From: Paenibacillus macerans
GTDB lineage: Bacteria; Bacillota; Bacilli; Paenibacillales; Paenibacillaceae
NCBI RefSeq assembly: GCF_900454495.1
Contig: NZ_UGSI01000001.1
Location: 3,286,001 to 3,350,000 of the forward strand
Reading direction: 5' to 3'
DNA: 64,000 nucleotides
Below, in pieces: positions 32,590-41,487 of the stretch. Numbering within the stretch: position 1 is the first letter of the stretch; the number at the start of each line of letters is the position of its first letter. A program made the translations under genes and the position numbers. Under the pieces are notes generated by a model. That model saw only the letters and a program-made list of their open reading frames with translations. It was not told the origin of the DNA and searched no databases.

Positions 32590-32600
32590 GGAGAGAAATC

Positions 32601-33413
32601 ATGTACAAACTGATAGCGATCGACATTGACGATACTTTGATCAACGACGACAAGGAGGTGACTCCGGCCACTCAGCAGGCGCTGGAACAAGCGGTGGCAA
32701 AAGGCGTTGTCGTCACGCTGGCGACCGGCCGGGCCTACGCTTCCGCGCAGGCGATTGCCCGCCAGACAGGGCTCAATGTGCCGATCATTACGTACCAGGG
32801 TTCGCTGATCAAGAATTTGATGGACGAAAAGGTGCTCTACGAGCGGTATGTCCCGAAGGAAGCGGCCCGCAAACTGTTCGAATATTGCATCCGCCGCAAT
32901 CTGCATCTGCAGACCTACATCGATGACAAGCTGTACGCCCGCGAAGAAAATCAGAAGCTGATTGACTACACGAACCTGAACCGGACCCGCTATTATATCG
33001 AACCCGATTTTGAAAAATTGGTCGAACAGCCGACGCCAAAAATGCTGATCATCGACGAGCCCGATTTTCTCGACGAGATTGCCCCGGAGCTTCGCGAGCT
33101 GCTGGGCCAAGGCGTGCATATCACGAAATCGAAGCCGAATTTCCTGGAGATCATGCACGAGGAAGGCACCAAAGGCCACGCTCTGAAATTCCTGGCCGGC
33201 CATTTCGGCTGCGACCTGTCGCAAACGATCGCCATCGGCGACTCCTGGAACGATCACGAAATGCTCGAAGCCGCCGGACTCGGCGTGGCGATGGGCAACG
33301 CCATCCCGGCCCTCAAAGAAATCGCCGATTACGTGACGCTAAGCAACAATGAGGACGGCGTCAAACACGTCATCGACAAGTTCGTGCTGAATCCGGTAGC
33401 TCCGGAAGCTTAA
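32601..33413 (+). CDS. Cof-type HAD-superfamily phosphatase (YidA-like)
   Basis: Cytoplasmic sugar-phosphate-type phosphatase of 270 aa. The nucleophile motif IDIDDTLIND is at residues 6-15, motif II TLATGRAYAS near 38-47, and motif III/IV DLSQTIAIGDSWNDHEML near 207-224, preceded by the Lys of KGHALKFLAGHFG. The C2B cap lies between. ATG 32601 follows AAGGAGAGAAATC. Substrate not predictable. Confidence 0.93.
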   Translation: MYKLIAIDIDDTLINDDKEVTPATQQALEQAVAKGVVVTLATGRAYASAQAIARQTGLNVPIITYQGSLIKNLMDEKVLYERYVPKEAARKLFEYCIRRNLHLQTYIDDKLYAREENQKLIDYTNLNRTRYYIEPDFEKLVEQPTPKMLIIDEPDFLDEIAPELRELLGQGVHITKSKPNFLEIMHEEGTKGHALKFLAGHFGCDLSQTIAIGDSWNDHEMLEAAGLGVAMGNAIPALKEIADYVTLSNNEDGVKHVIDKFVLNPVAPEA

Positions 33414-33426
33414 ATCCGCCCCTAAT

Positions 33427-33491
33427 GAAAGAGGTTATCCTTGTAAAGCGCCGCGCATCCAATACGGCAAAACCAAGGATAACCTCTTTTT
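33427..33491 (+). terminator. Intrinsic terminator after the Cof phosphatase gene
   Basis: AAAGAGGTTATCCTTG and CAAGGATAACCTCTTT form a 16-bp perfect stem around a 33-nt loop, followed by TTTTTG. It lies between convergent genes and could act on both strands. Confidence 0.88.
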
Positions 33492-33520
33492 GATCTTGTC
33501 CGCCTAGCACAACTTCCTCC

Positions 33521-33548
33521 AAAAATAAGTACATAAAGTGCCGCTAAT
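33521..33548. repeat. Single unit of palindrome family A (locus 4)
   Basis: AAATAAGTACATAAAGTGCC followed by GCTAAT, almost identical to the unit at 8094-8120. Confidence 0.65.
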
Positions 33549-33561
33549 CCGGCGATATCCA

Positions 33562-34335
33562 TTATTCGCCAAGCCATACGCTCATCCCCGTTCTCGCAAA
33601 CGCTACGCCGGCCGGCAAGCCGTAATCGCGGCGGAGGTCGATATCGTGGGACATGTGGGTGAACAGCGTCCGCTTCGGCCGGGTTTCGCGCAGCAGCTCC
33701 AGCGCTTCGGTGACGTCATATACCGATCTGGTGGAAAATTCGGCCTCTTCCCGGTAAAAGCTCGTGCCCAGCACCAGCAGATCCAAACCGTGCAGCGGGG
33801 CACGCTGTTCCTCGGGCAAAGCGATCGAATCGGAGCAGTATGCCCAGGCGAAGCCGTTTTTCTCGAACCGGTACGAGTACGAAAACCCGTTTTTGCCGTG
33901 AAACACCTTCCAGCCGCGGATTTGCCATCCGCCGAGGGTGATCGCGTCATCCGCCGCATGCATATCGAGATTTCCGCCCAGCCAGGGGTACTGCCGGACG
34001 ATCATGTCCAGCACCTCACGCGGCGCGTACAGCTGCCCTCTCCGGTTCAGCCAGCGGCAGGCGTCAGCCCATTCCGGCAGCCCGCCGATATGATCAAAAT
34101 GGGCGTGAGTCACCAAAATCCGCTCGGCAAAACGCTGGCCTCTCCGCTCCATTCCCGTCCGCCAATCCGGGCCGCAGTCGACCAGAAAGCCCCCTTCTTC
34201 CCCCTCGACCGAGACGAGCGAACGGTACCTCCGGTTGACGCCCGAGCTTCGGGCCTCCCCGCAAACCTCGCATTCGCAATATACTCTCGGAACCCCCATC
34301 GCGTCGCCGGTGCCGATAAATACAAGCTGATCCAT
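33562..34335 (-). CDS. Metallo-beta-lactamase-fold hydrolase, PhnP-like
   Basis: 257-aa MBL-fold phosphodiesterase-type protein. It shows FIGTGDAMGVPRVYCECEVC at residues 5-24 (the Cys pair is typical of PhnP), the metal motif THAHFDHIGGLP near residue 75-86 (HxHxDH), an Asp in YCSDSIAL and His residues in THMSHDIDL near the C-terminus. PhnP hydrolyses cyclic ribose phosphodiesters in phosphonate breakdown, but no phn genes are nearby, so the substrate is open. ATG 34335 with AAGGAGCGG upstream was chosen over the longer open frame. Confidence 0.88.
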   Translation of the reverse strand: MDQLVFIGTGDAMGVPRVYCECEVCGEARSSGVNRRYRSLVSVEGEEGGFLVDCGPDWRTGMERRGQRFAERILVTHAHFDHIGGLPEWADACRWLNRRGQLYAPREVLDMIVRQYPWLGGNLDMHAADDAITLGGWQIRGWKVFHGKNGFSYSYRFEKNGFAWAYCSDSIALPEEQRAPLHGLDLLVLGTSFYREEAEFSTRSVYDVTEALELLRETRPKRTLFTHMSHDIDLRRDYGLPAGVAFARTGMSVWLGE

Positions 34336-34649
34336 GCAGGAGTCCGCTCCTTTCTTTAAGCTCAAGATTACGCCGAATCCACTTCTTGGCCTACTTCGTG
34401 ATCAAAAGATGACTTTTTGAACAACCTCTTTAAGCTAAATTTCCATACCTCCATTCTATCTCTAGAAGGATACTCGCAACAAGCAAAAACGCCTTTTTTT
34501 ATGTCGGGTAGTGGAAATCGACCTTACGGGCCGTGCGGCAATATCGTAAAATAAACCATGTCCCTTTCGAAGGAAATAACTATAAATGGTACAGAGAAGA
34601 CTTGAATGCTAAAATAAAACAGAAATCATTAACGAGAAGAGTGAAAGCA

Positions 34650-35447
34650 GTGAGAATAGGATTTTTGGATTCCGGGATCGGCGGGATTACCGTGCTTCAC
34701 CAGGCGCTGCGGCTGCTGCCGAACGAGGATTACATCTTTTATGCGGATACCTTGCACGTCCCGTACGGCGAAAAACCGAAGGAAGAAGTTAAAGGGTATA
34801 TTTTTGATGCGGTGGACTTTATTGTGAGCCAAGGCGTGAAGGCGCTGGTCGTGGCCTGCAACACGGCGACCTGCATCGCGATCGAGGATCTCCGCCGGAA
34901 ATACGATCTTCCGATCGTGGGCATAGAACCGGCCGTAAAACCCGCAGTACAAAAATGGGAGGGACGGCGGAAAAAAGTTTTGGTGCTGGCGACACAGTTA
35001 ACGCTGAACGAGGAAAAGTTCCATAATCTAGTCAAAAGAATCGACCACGAGGACATCGTGGAGAGTTTGCCTCTTCCGGGGTTAGTCCGTTTTGCGGAGA
35101 AGTTTGAATTCGCCGAAGAGGTCGCCGTGTCCTATTTAAAAGAACAATTGTCTCCCCTGGATCTTACCCAGTATGGAACCGTTGTTCTGGGTTGCACGCA
35201 TTTCCCTTATTTCGAAAATAGCCTTAGACAGCTGTTTCCGCCGGAAGTGGACATCATTTCGGGGAGTTTCGGAACCGCCAAAAACTTAAAACGCATCCTC
35301 GAAGCTAGAGGGCAATTGCACGAAGGTACGGGCGATATCGTGTTTTACCAGTCCGGCACGAAGGTCGAAGATCAGGAGACATTGACGAATTACAAAAATT
35401 TGCTGGCCATGCTGGACGAATTATATTACCATCCGAAACATGTCTGA
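34650..35447 (+). CDS. murI: Glutamate racemase
   Basis: Supplies D-glutamate for peptidoglycan. From GTG 34650 the 265-aa product starts MRIGFLDSGIGG, with the catalytic pair Asp7/Ser8, Cys70 in VVACNTATC and the second Cys in VVLGCTHFPYF near residue 180. The ribosome site (AGAAGAG) is weak; the frame is open upstream to 34533 without family sequence, and GTG 34641 is an alternative. A strong terminator follows. It is a monocistronic unit. Confidence 0.93.
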   Translation: MRIGFLDSGIGGITVLHQALRLLPNEDYIFYADTLHVPYGEKPKEEVKGYIFDAVDFIVSQGVKALVVACNTATCIAIEDLRRKYDLPIVGIEPAVKPAVQKWEGRRKKVLVLATQLTLNEEKFHNLVKRIDHEDIVESLPLPGLVRFAEKFEFAEEVAVSYLKEQLSPLDLTQYGTVVLGCTHFPYFENSLRQLFPPEVDIISGSFGTAKNLKRILEARGQLHEGTGDIVFYQSGTKVEDQETLTNYKNLLAMLDELYYHPKHV

Positions 35448-35454
35448 TTGCCGA

Positions 35455-35503
35455 AAAGCGCGAGCCGTCAGGGTTATCCCCTTGCGCTCGCGCTCTTTTT
35501 GTG
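35455..35503 (+). terminator. Intrinsic terminator after the glutamate racemase gene
   Basis: AGCGCGAGC pairs with GCTCGCGCT around an 18-nt loop, followed by CTTTTTGTG. It lies between convergent genes. Confidence 0.85.
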
Positions 35504-35526
35504 TCCATGCCCCATCCGGCCGGCGG

Positions 35527-36393
35527 CTACCGCCCCAGCAAATCCAAAGAGATTGTATGCAAAAGCGGCTTTCCTTCCGGCGCTCCGCCCGCCGGTTCGA
35601 TCGTAAGCTCCAGATTGTCGGCGTCGCTTAATGTTTTGTCCTTGACGTAAAGATGGGCCCGGTTGGCGTGATACTGCAAGAGGCCCAGGCTGTCGCGCAT
35701 GCCCTCCTTGACGATCCATACCCTTACCAGTTGATTTTTATCCGGGACGAGCCCGCCGACCAGCATCAACATCTCCCGGGAATCGGCATTATACCAGACC
35801 ATGCCGCCGTCCGGCTCCAGCCGCCCCATATCGATCTGATAAGATATCGTCCCCGGCTTGGACATTACCGGCAGCGCCTCGGGCTCATAGGTTTGCACAT
35901 AGCGGTCCCACTTAGCATCCGGCTGCGTCAAGCGGCCGATACCGACCCCCATCCCGATCAGCACCATCAAAACAGCGGCAAACGATACCGTCCATTTCCA
36001 GCGGTGCGCAAAAAAACGGGAAACGCCGAGCCGCCACCCGGTCATTTGTACCCGGAGACGCAGTTTTCTGCGGATCGAGTCGGAAGGGACCTTGGCCGGC
36101 AGACCGTAATCTTCGCCGGCGTACGCCAGAGCATAAGCCGGTTCTTTCGTCTTATACGCGGCGTCTTGGCCGCCGCCGCGAATGTCCAAAATTTCTTCCC
36201 AGCGCCGCTTATGCTCAAGGCAGACCGCGCAGGAAGTTAAATGAGCCGCCATCTCCGAACGTTTCACCGCCGCCAGCGAGCCGAGCAGCCAGTCGATCCA
36301 CTCTTGCTCCGAATACAAGCGGACGCAGGCACCCGGATCGTCCGCTTTCCGTTTCACCCCGCTGGTGCTAGGATCGATGTGTCGTCCGATCAT
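35527..36393 (-). CDS. Anti-sigma factor (zinc-binding, RskA-like)
   Basis: 288-aa membrane anti-sigma factor for the sigma factor encoded just upstream. The N-terminal cytoplasmic part has the ZAS-type motif HLTSCAVC (HxxxCxxC, about residues 51-58). A single transmembrane helix (SFAAVLMVLIGMGVGIGRL near residues 155-173) leads to an extracellular RskA-type domain with GGMVWYNADSREMLMLVGGL and VRVWIVKEGMRDSLGLLQYH. The gene overlaps the sigma gene by 26 bp. The signal sensed is unknown. Confidence 0.9.
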   Translation of the reverse strand: MIGRHIDPSTSGVKRKADDPGACVRLYSEQEWIDWLLGSLAAVKRSEMAAHLTSCAVCLEHKRRWEEILDIRGGGQDAAYKTKEPAYALAYAGEDYGLPAKVPSDSIRRKLRLRVQMTGWRLGVSRFFAHRWKWTVSFAAVLMVLIGMGVGIGRLTQPDAKWDRYVQTYEPEALPVMSKPGTISYQIDMGRLEPDGGMVWYNADSREMLMLVGGLVPDKNQLVRVWIVKEGMRDSLGLLQYHANRAHLYVKDKTLSDADNLELTIEPAGGAPEGKPLLHTISLDLLGR

Positions 36394-36979
36394 GCGGATT
36401 CCCTCCCTCCAGTTGGTCTACCCAGCCCTGTTTTTCCAATTGCTTGCGCAAATTGTGCAGCCCGTACCGGACCCACGATTTCACCGTGCCGATCGGCACG
36501 CTCCAGGCCTCCGACATTTGGCGCTGGGTCTGCAGTGCATAATAGGAGCCCATGATCGCTTTTTTCTGCGACTCCGGCAGCGTATAAATCGCGGTGCGGA
36601 TCGCTTCGCGCTCCAGCCTGGACAACACCTCGTCTTCGCCCGAACCGCCGGCCTCTTCCGTTTTCCGCTGCAGCGCCTCATCCCCAGGGTACTCCAACCG
36701 TGCCTTGCGCCGCATCCGGTCAAGGCTGCGGCTTCGCGTCATGACGGCCAGCCACGCCTTGATCGAGCCGCGGGCCGGATCGTAATCTTTGCCTCGGCGG
36801 AGCACTTCGATGAATACTTCGTGGCAAACATCCTCGGCTTCCATCCGTTCTCCGACCAAACGGCTGGCCACCTGCATCACAAATGGAGAAAACTCAGCGT
36901 AAAACGCATCAAACGCTTGCACCGAACCGCCGCACATCTCGCGCAGGCGCCGCGTCATCTCTTCATTTTGCAGGTCCAT
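36368..36979 (-). CDS. ECF-type RNA polymerase sigma factor (SigK/RpoE-like)
   Basis: 203-aa extracytoplasmic-function sigma factor. Region 2 includes FDAFYAEFSPFVMQVASRLV and the -10 recognition part AEDVCHEVFIEVL (about residues 47-60); region 4 has LPESQKKAIMGSYYALQTQR and the helix-turn-helix VPIGTVKSWVRYGLHNLRKQ near 160-179. ATG 36979 has GCGGGAGGGAAGGGA upstream. Paired with the anti-sigma factor by overlap. I did not find a clear ECF-type autoregulatory promoter. Confidence 0.93.
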   Translation of the reverse strand: MDLQNEEMTRRLREMCGGSVQAFDAFYAEFSPFVMQVASRLVGERMEAEDVCHEVFIEVLRRGKDYDPARGSIKAWLAVMTRSRSLDRMRRKARLEYPGDEALQRKTEEAGGSGEDEVLSRLEREAIRTAIYTLPESQKKAIMGSYYALQTQRQMSEAWSVPIGTVKSWVRYGLHNLRKQLEKQGWVDQLEGGNPHDRTTHRS

Positions 36980-37383
36980 TCCCTTCCCTCCCGCAAATTG
37001 TTCTCCTCTTCCTATTTAATTTTCGTTTTACCAAAAACGCTCCCTTTTGAAAACCCTAATTTTTTTCGGCTCAAAACCGAGATCATTGCTTGACGAAATA
37101 AATGACGACTTTAGGCGCTGTTCTGAGGGGTTGTCTATAGTGTTCGTGTCTTGGTTTCCCTGCCTGCTGCCTGCCTTTGCACGATTATCCCTTTCGTTCA
37201 TGGAGCAGTGAGCAGGGGGGCTAGAGAAAAGGTTCCAAAAAAGAGAGAAGAAAAAACAAAAAAGATGAGGAAAAAATGAGGCGGTTCAGGTGAGATTTTC
37301 AGCTTGATAAGGGAACGCATGTTTGCTATAATGAAATAAATGGAACTTATGTTCGTAAATTCTTGATTCGGGGGCGAGCAAAC
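36980..37383. other. Intergenic region between sigma factor and IS1595-like gene
   Basis: About 400 bp of AT-rich DNA between divergent genes. It presumably holds both promoters. I see no repeat, terminator or gene; a short reverse open frame with two hydrophobic stretches (37198-37638) overlaps the transposase-like gene and is not supported. Confidence 0.5.
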
Positions 37384-38298
37384 ATGGAGATCAATGCAGG
37401 AACGGAACTTCAGCCATTCAGCAGCCGTTTTAACAGCGAGCAGGCCTGCATGGAGGCGCTGATCGCGGTGAAGTGGCCAAGCGGCTTTGTCTGCCCGCGC
37501 TGCGCTCACACCGGGTGCAGCCGTCTGACCTCCCGGCATATCCCTTTGTTCGAGTGCGGAAAATGCAAGCATCAAACATCGCCTTTGGTCGGCACGATTT
37601 TTGAAGGAACGCATCTCCCCCTGGTGAAGTGGTTTCACGCTCTGGAGTTGTTCCTGCTTGAGGGCGGCATCTCGGCGCTGCGGCTGAGCAAGGTGATTCG
37701 GGTTACCTACAAAACCGCCTGGTTAGTGCTGCACAAAATACGTCATGCCGCCGGGGAGTTCGATGCCCGGGAGCTGCTCTCCGGAGACGTGAGGGTGAAC
37801 AGCGATCAGTATGGGCGTAATCCGTCCCGGTGTCAGCTTTCGCATCCGTACGCCTCGGCGGTCGTAGCGGGATGCACGGTCACGGAGTCGGGCGAGCCGG
37901 AGCAGGTCAAAATCCGCCTGGTGCCGCATAAGCGGGGAAGCGAAAAAAGGGCAAACCGTCACGATCTAACCGCGTTCATCAATGGGCATGTGGATGTCCG
38001 TACATCGGTGGTACAATTGTTCCCTCAGGCCTTTCGGCTGTATGCGCCTTTGCGGAGAGTGGTAAGAGAGGCGTGGGAATCGCTGAAGAGTACGTATGGA
38101 GCCTTGGGACTGAAGCATCTGCAGGCGTACCTGAACGAATACACCATACGCCGCCGGCTGCGCCTGTCCGGAGGACTGCCTGGAGCGGAAGAAACGATGC
38201 GGCGGAAGTTGCTACACATGTGTGTGGCGGTGCAGGTGCTTCCCTACCGCCGGCTAATCGCGCGCCAACCGAATCAGCCCCTTGCGGCTGCAGCCTGA
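37384..38298 (+). CDS. IS1595-family transposase-like protein with altered catalytic motif
   Basis: 304-aa protein with an N-terminal zinc ribbon (CPRCAHTGC and FECGKCKHQTS, about residues 38-68) and the IS1595/ISXO2 catalytic-domain layout (TIFEGTHLPLVKWFHALELF, TYKTAWLVLHKIRHA). At the position where family members have VEVDETYVGG this protein has VRVNSDQYGRN, so the first catalytic Asp and the following Glu appear changed. The C-terminal KHLQAYLNEYTIRRRLR segment is conserved. No inverted repeats or target duplications are seen. It may be a decayed or a domesticated transposase. ATG 37384 follows CGGGGGCGAG. Confidence 0.75.
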   Translation: MEINAGTELQPFSSRFNSEQACMEALIAVKWPSGFVCPRCAHTGCSRLTSRHIPLFECGKCKHQTSPLVGTIFEGTHLPLVKWFHALELFLLEGGISALRLSKVIRVTYKTAWLVLHKIRHAAGEFDARELLSGDVRVNSDQYGRNPSRCQLSHPYASAVVAGCTVTESGEPEQVKIRLVPHKRGSEKRANRHDLTAFINGHVDVRTSVVQLFPQAFRLYAPLRRVVREAWESLKSTYGALGLKHLQAYLNEYTIRRRLRLSGGLPGAEETMRRKLLHMCVAVQVLPYRRLIARQPNQPLAAAA

Positions 38299-38449
38299 TA
38301 GAAATGCTTGAACGGTACAGACAATGCTGCAAACGGATTTCAGACTGCAGCAAGATCACGGTCTTTTCATTTTTCCCGGTGTCTTGCCCTATCCCTCCTG
38401 TCAGGTCTGCTTCACTTCTCCTAAACCTTCTTCTCCAAAACCTGTCTAA

Positions 38450-38552
38450 TGATCTCGAACATAACTGCTTCTCCCGAACATTTCTTCTCCTAGATATATC
38501 TGCTTTCTCCCTAAACATATCTGTTTCTCGCAGGATATATCTCCTTCACCTG
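38450..38552. repeat. Degenerate ~20-bp tandem repeat array, left part
   Basis: Five or six decayed units of the form GATATATCTGCTTTCTCCC. The array continues on the other side of the IS4 element (40066-40110), showing that the element inserted within it. Confidence 0.65.
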
Positions 38553-40065
38553 CACTAGCGTTGCAAGAACACTAACATCAATTTTCAGCAAAACCCACAT
38601 TTGGATTATTGAAACTATAAATGGATTTTTTTACAGTCATTTTTTAAGCTTAAGACCAAAAAGCCAAGGTTACCTAATGCGTAGGTCGCGATGTCCCATT
38701 AAATGTATATAATGGATATTATTACTTGAATTTGCTTGGCTTAATTATCCCAACCATTGTGCGCACCGATAACGCTTTGGGACCTGACCCCGGACGTCTC
38801 CCCGGACTACTTCGACTGGGTTTCCGATCCAGTTCGGTTCGAAAGGATCGCCATGAACGGTACAAATACTCGCGGAGAATCCGGAGCACTTGCCAGTTTG
38901 TTTTTGCCGTTTGGGTGCTGTGCCGGATGTGCTCCACGAGCAAGGCAGTAATTAAAGCCAAGAATAACTGGTTCCAAATAGCCTGTGGTTTATGACTGTG
39001 CAGCTTCTTCAATCGCAAATGTTGCTTCAGCCATTTAAAATACAACTCGATGAGCCAGCGATTTTTGTAGATCTGCGCGATTTCTTCAGCGGTCTTATCC
39101 CATACCGATGTAAAAATACGATAAGTCCGTTCCTGCTCGTCATAAAACTCCACCAAACGAACGGAATGTTCCATGGATCGGAAGGAACTGCCCACGCAAA
39201 CCTTGGCGTCCCGCGTGATGTTCGAGCCTTCCGGAACAGGATACTCCTCAATGACGGTGGCAAGCGCGCGATCTCGCATACGGATCACAAACTGGATGTT
39301 GTCCTGGACCCATTGATCCATCCGGGCATAATCATCATAACCGCGATCCATCACATAAATCGCATCCGAGGGGACGACCAGTTCAACGGCCCCCGCACGA
39401 TCCCCTACATTGAGCGAACTGGGGATCATGGCATCAGGAAATAGCTTGTCGGGAGCTGTAACAACGAGGCGCAGATGCATCTTGACGCCGCTACTCTTAT
39501 TTGACATCTTGGCCCAACTTCCAAGTTGAAGCGGCAGTCGAATGCTGGAAGAATCAATGATGTGCAATTTCCCGCTCTGGCCCTGGTGGCAAGCACGTTG
39601 CTGTGTTTGTGATGCCAGATGCTGAAACATCCACTCCAACAGCTCCGTTGGGATCTGATCGAGTTTTCGGGATAATTGCGAGCCGCTGATACTCTCCAAC
39701 TGTAGAAGCTGCTGAAGTTTCGGCTCAGCACGAAGTGCAATTTCCATTTCACCGTAAGATGACCATTGTTTCAACTGAGCATTGATGAAGAGCATGATCG
39801 CTTTCATCGTGGTAAGTTTCTTGGTGTAATGGTCGAAGAGTAAACGTTGATGCACATCGATGGGCAGTAAGGAAATCAGTTGACAAATGACCGTTTTAGC
39901 TTTAACGTTATCCATGGATGGTCTCCTTTTGTAGAGAGTTATGGACAACGTACCTACCTCTTTACAATAGGAGATTTTTTATGCTTTTTCCATGAAAAAT
40001 GATCATAATTACCCATATTTAACTAATATTTGATTATTCGCGTTAGGTTTTATGCAACGCTAGTG
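38553..40065 (-). mobile_element. Complete IS4-family insertion sequence (1513 bp)
   Basis: Terminal inverted repeats CACTAGCGTTGCA (38553-38565) and TGCAACGCTAGTG (40053-40065) are perfect over 13 bp. The element is flanked by a 9-bp target duplication CTTCACCTG (38544-38552 and 40066-40074). It contains one transposase gene and interrupts a degenerate tandem repeat. Perfect ends and duplication suggest a recent insertion of an intact element. Confidence 0.95.
38722..39915 (-). CDS. IS4-family transposase (DDE)
   Basis: 397-aa DDE transposase. Catalytic Asp residues are in LHIIDSSSIRL (near residue 136) and YVMDRGYDDYARMD (near 202); the Glu is within the IS4 signature YKNRWLIELYFKWLK (Y-2-R-3-E-6-K) near residue 300. 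ATG 39915 with AAAAGGAGACC upstream is preferred over the first in-frame start. The C-terminal tail is basic. Intact and likely active; its ends match those of the 311-bp element at 52232. Confidence 0.95.
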   Translation of the reverse strand: MDNVKAKTVICQLISLLPIDVHQRLLFDHYTKKLTTMKAIMLFINAQLKQWSSYGEMEIALRAEPKLQQLLQLESISGSQLSRKLDQIPTELLEWMFQHLASQTQQRACHQGQSGKLHIIDSSSIRLPLQLGSWAKMSNKSSGVKMHLRLVVTAPDKLFPDAMIPSSLNVGDRAGAVELVVPSDAIYVMDRGYDDYARMDQWVQDNIQFVIRMRDRALATVIEEYPVPEGSNITRDAKVCVGSSFRSMEHSVRLVEFYDEQERTYRIFTSVWDKTAEEIAQIYKNRWLIELYFKWLKQHLRLKKLHSHKPQAIWNQLFLALITALLVEHIRHSTQTAKTNWQVLRILREYLYRSWRSFRTELDRKPSRSSPGRRPGSGPKALSVRTMVGIIKPSKFK

Positions 40066-40323
40066 CTTCACCTGAAGTTATCTTCTTCTCTGCTTCCTGA
40101 TCAAGCTTCCTGATCAAACGGGATAATCGTGCAAAGCGTCCTGATAACGGATGTTTAATCTGCTTTAAACGCTCTTCCGCCATTTCTTACCACGATCGGT
40201 TGCCTGCTTGATTGTCAAACACAGATTATTAGGTTGAGTTTTTTTCCCGGCGAATAAATCCAACCCGTTTTCCCGTTCGTATCCTTTATGAAACAACATT
40301 TTAACCATAGGGGGATCAAAGAG
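40066..40323. other. Region between the IS4 element and the NEW3-domain gene
   Basis: Starts with the right target duplication and the remainder of the ~20-bp degenerate repeat (to about 40110). The rest holds the presumed promoter of the ABC operon at 40324; I could not identify its -35 and -10 with confidence. Confidence 0.5.
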
Positions 40324-41484
40324 ATGCTTCTATTTTTTCGAAAAGCGTCGCTGACGCTGCTCATCTTGTTTACCGCGCTCGGGGGCAGCGCTCTGACCGG
40401 CCCGGGCAAAGCTTCCGCAGCCGGCTCGCTGGAGCTGTACACCCCGTATCTCGAGTGGTCGGCCGCTCCCGGCGAAACCGTCTCTTATTCGATCGACCTC
40501 GTCAACCACGGGTCGTCCACCGCTTCCGCCAGCCTGTCGCTGGAGACCGCGCACATGGACTGGACCTATGACATGTCCGCAGGCGGGCGGGCCATTTCCC
40601 GGCTTGCCGTAAAACCCGGGGAATCGCAAACTTTTACCCTGGACTTGGAAGTGCCGCTGAAGGTCGATAAGGGCCGTTACGCCTTTAATTTGAAAGCCGA
40701 TCAGACTACGCTTCCGCTCGTCGTCAACGTCTCGGAGCAAGGCACCTTCAAAACGGAGCTGACCCTGGATCAAGCGAACATGGAGGGCCATTCCGACTCT
40801 ACGTTCACGTACAGCGCGGTGCTGCGGAACCGGACGACGCAAAAACAAACCTACGCCTTAACCGCCCAGGCCGAGCAAGGCTGGGACGTCCGGTTCAAAG
40901 CGGATTCCAACAGCGTGACCTCCGTGGAAGTCGAACCGAACGCGGAAAAAACGATCTCGATCGAGGTCAAGCCGCCGGAGCAAATCAAAGCCGGCACGTA
41001 CGACATCCCGATCGCGGCCGCCAGCGGCGACTCGACGGCGAACGCAAGCATCGAAGCGGTCGTTACCGGCACCTACGATATGAAGTTTACGACATCCAAT
41101 GAAGTCCTCAGCACGGATGTTAGAGCGGGCTCCGAACGCAAGCTGACGTTTGTGGTGCAAAATACCGGTTCGGCCGATCTGCAGGACCTTTCTTTTTCGT
41201 CGAGCGCGCCAACCGACTGGGAGGTTTCCTTTGAACCGTCCGCGATCAATGCCATCGCCCCTGGGGAGAGCAAGCAGGTCCAGGCCACGATCAAATCGAG
41301 CGAAAAAGCGCTGGCCGGAGACTACGTCGTCAGCCTGACCGCTTCTTCCGCCAATAAAAGCGCGAACGCCGATCTGCGGGTGACGGTGAAATCGTCCGTA
41401 TTATGGGGATGGGTGGGAGTTCTCATCATACTGGCCGTCTGCGCGGGGATTTACTATTTGTTCCGGAAATACGGGAGAAGATAA
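40324..41484 (+). CDS. Exported, membrane-anchored NEW3-domain protein (COG1470 type)
   Basis: 386-aa protein with an N-terminal signal (FFRKASLTLLILFTALGGSA, cleavage near KASA-AG at residue 33), several immunoglobulin-like beta domains of the NPCBM-associated NEW3 type (repeated patterns NHGSSTASASLSLET, NAEKTISIEVKPPEQIKAG, NTGSADLQDLSFSSSAPTDW) and a C-terminal helix (VLIILAVCAGIYYLF) with a basic end. It is followed within 3 bp by an ABC ATPase and an ABC-2 permease, a common arrangement in Bacillales in which the protein presumably acts outside the membrane with the transporter. ATG 40324 follows AGGGGGATC. Confidence 0.85.
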   Translation: MLLFFRKASLTLLILFTALGGSALTGPGKASAAGSLELYTPYLEWSAAPGETVSYSIDLVNHGSSTASASLSLETAHMDWTYDMSAGGRAISRLAVKPGESQTFTLDLEVPLKVDKGRYAFNLKADQTTLPLVVNVSEQGTFKTELTLDQANMEGHSDSTFTYSAVLRNRTTQKQTYALTAQAEQGWDVRFKADSNSVTSVEVEPNAEKTISIEVKPPEQIKAGTYDIPIAAASGDSTANASIEAVVTGTYDMKFTTSNEVLSTDVRAGSERKLTFVVQNTGSADLQDLSFSSSAPTDWEVSFEPSAINAIAPGESKQVQATIKSSEKALAGDYVVSLTASSANKSANADLRVTVKSSVLWGWVGVLIILAVCAGIYYLFRKYGRR

Positions 41485-41487
41485 ACG

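Noticed and set aside
38300..38552. Right inverted repeat of an IS1595 element
   Set aside because: No sequence in 38300-38552 matches anything upstream of 37384 in inverted orientation.
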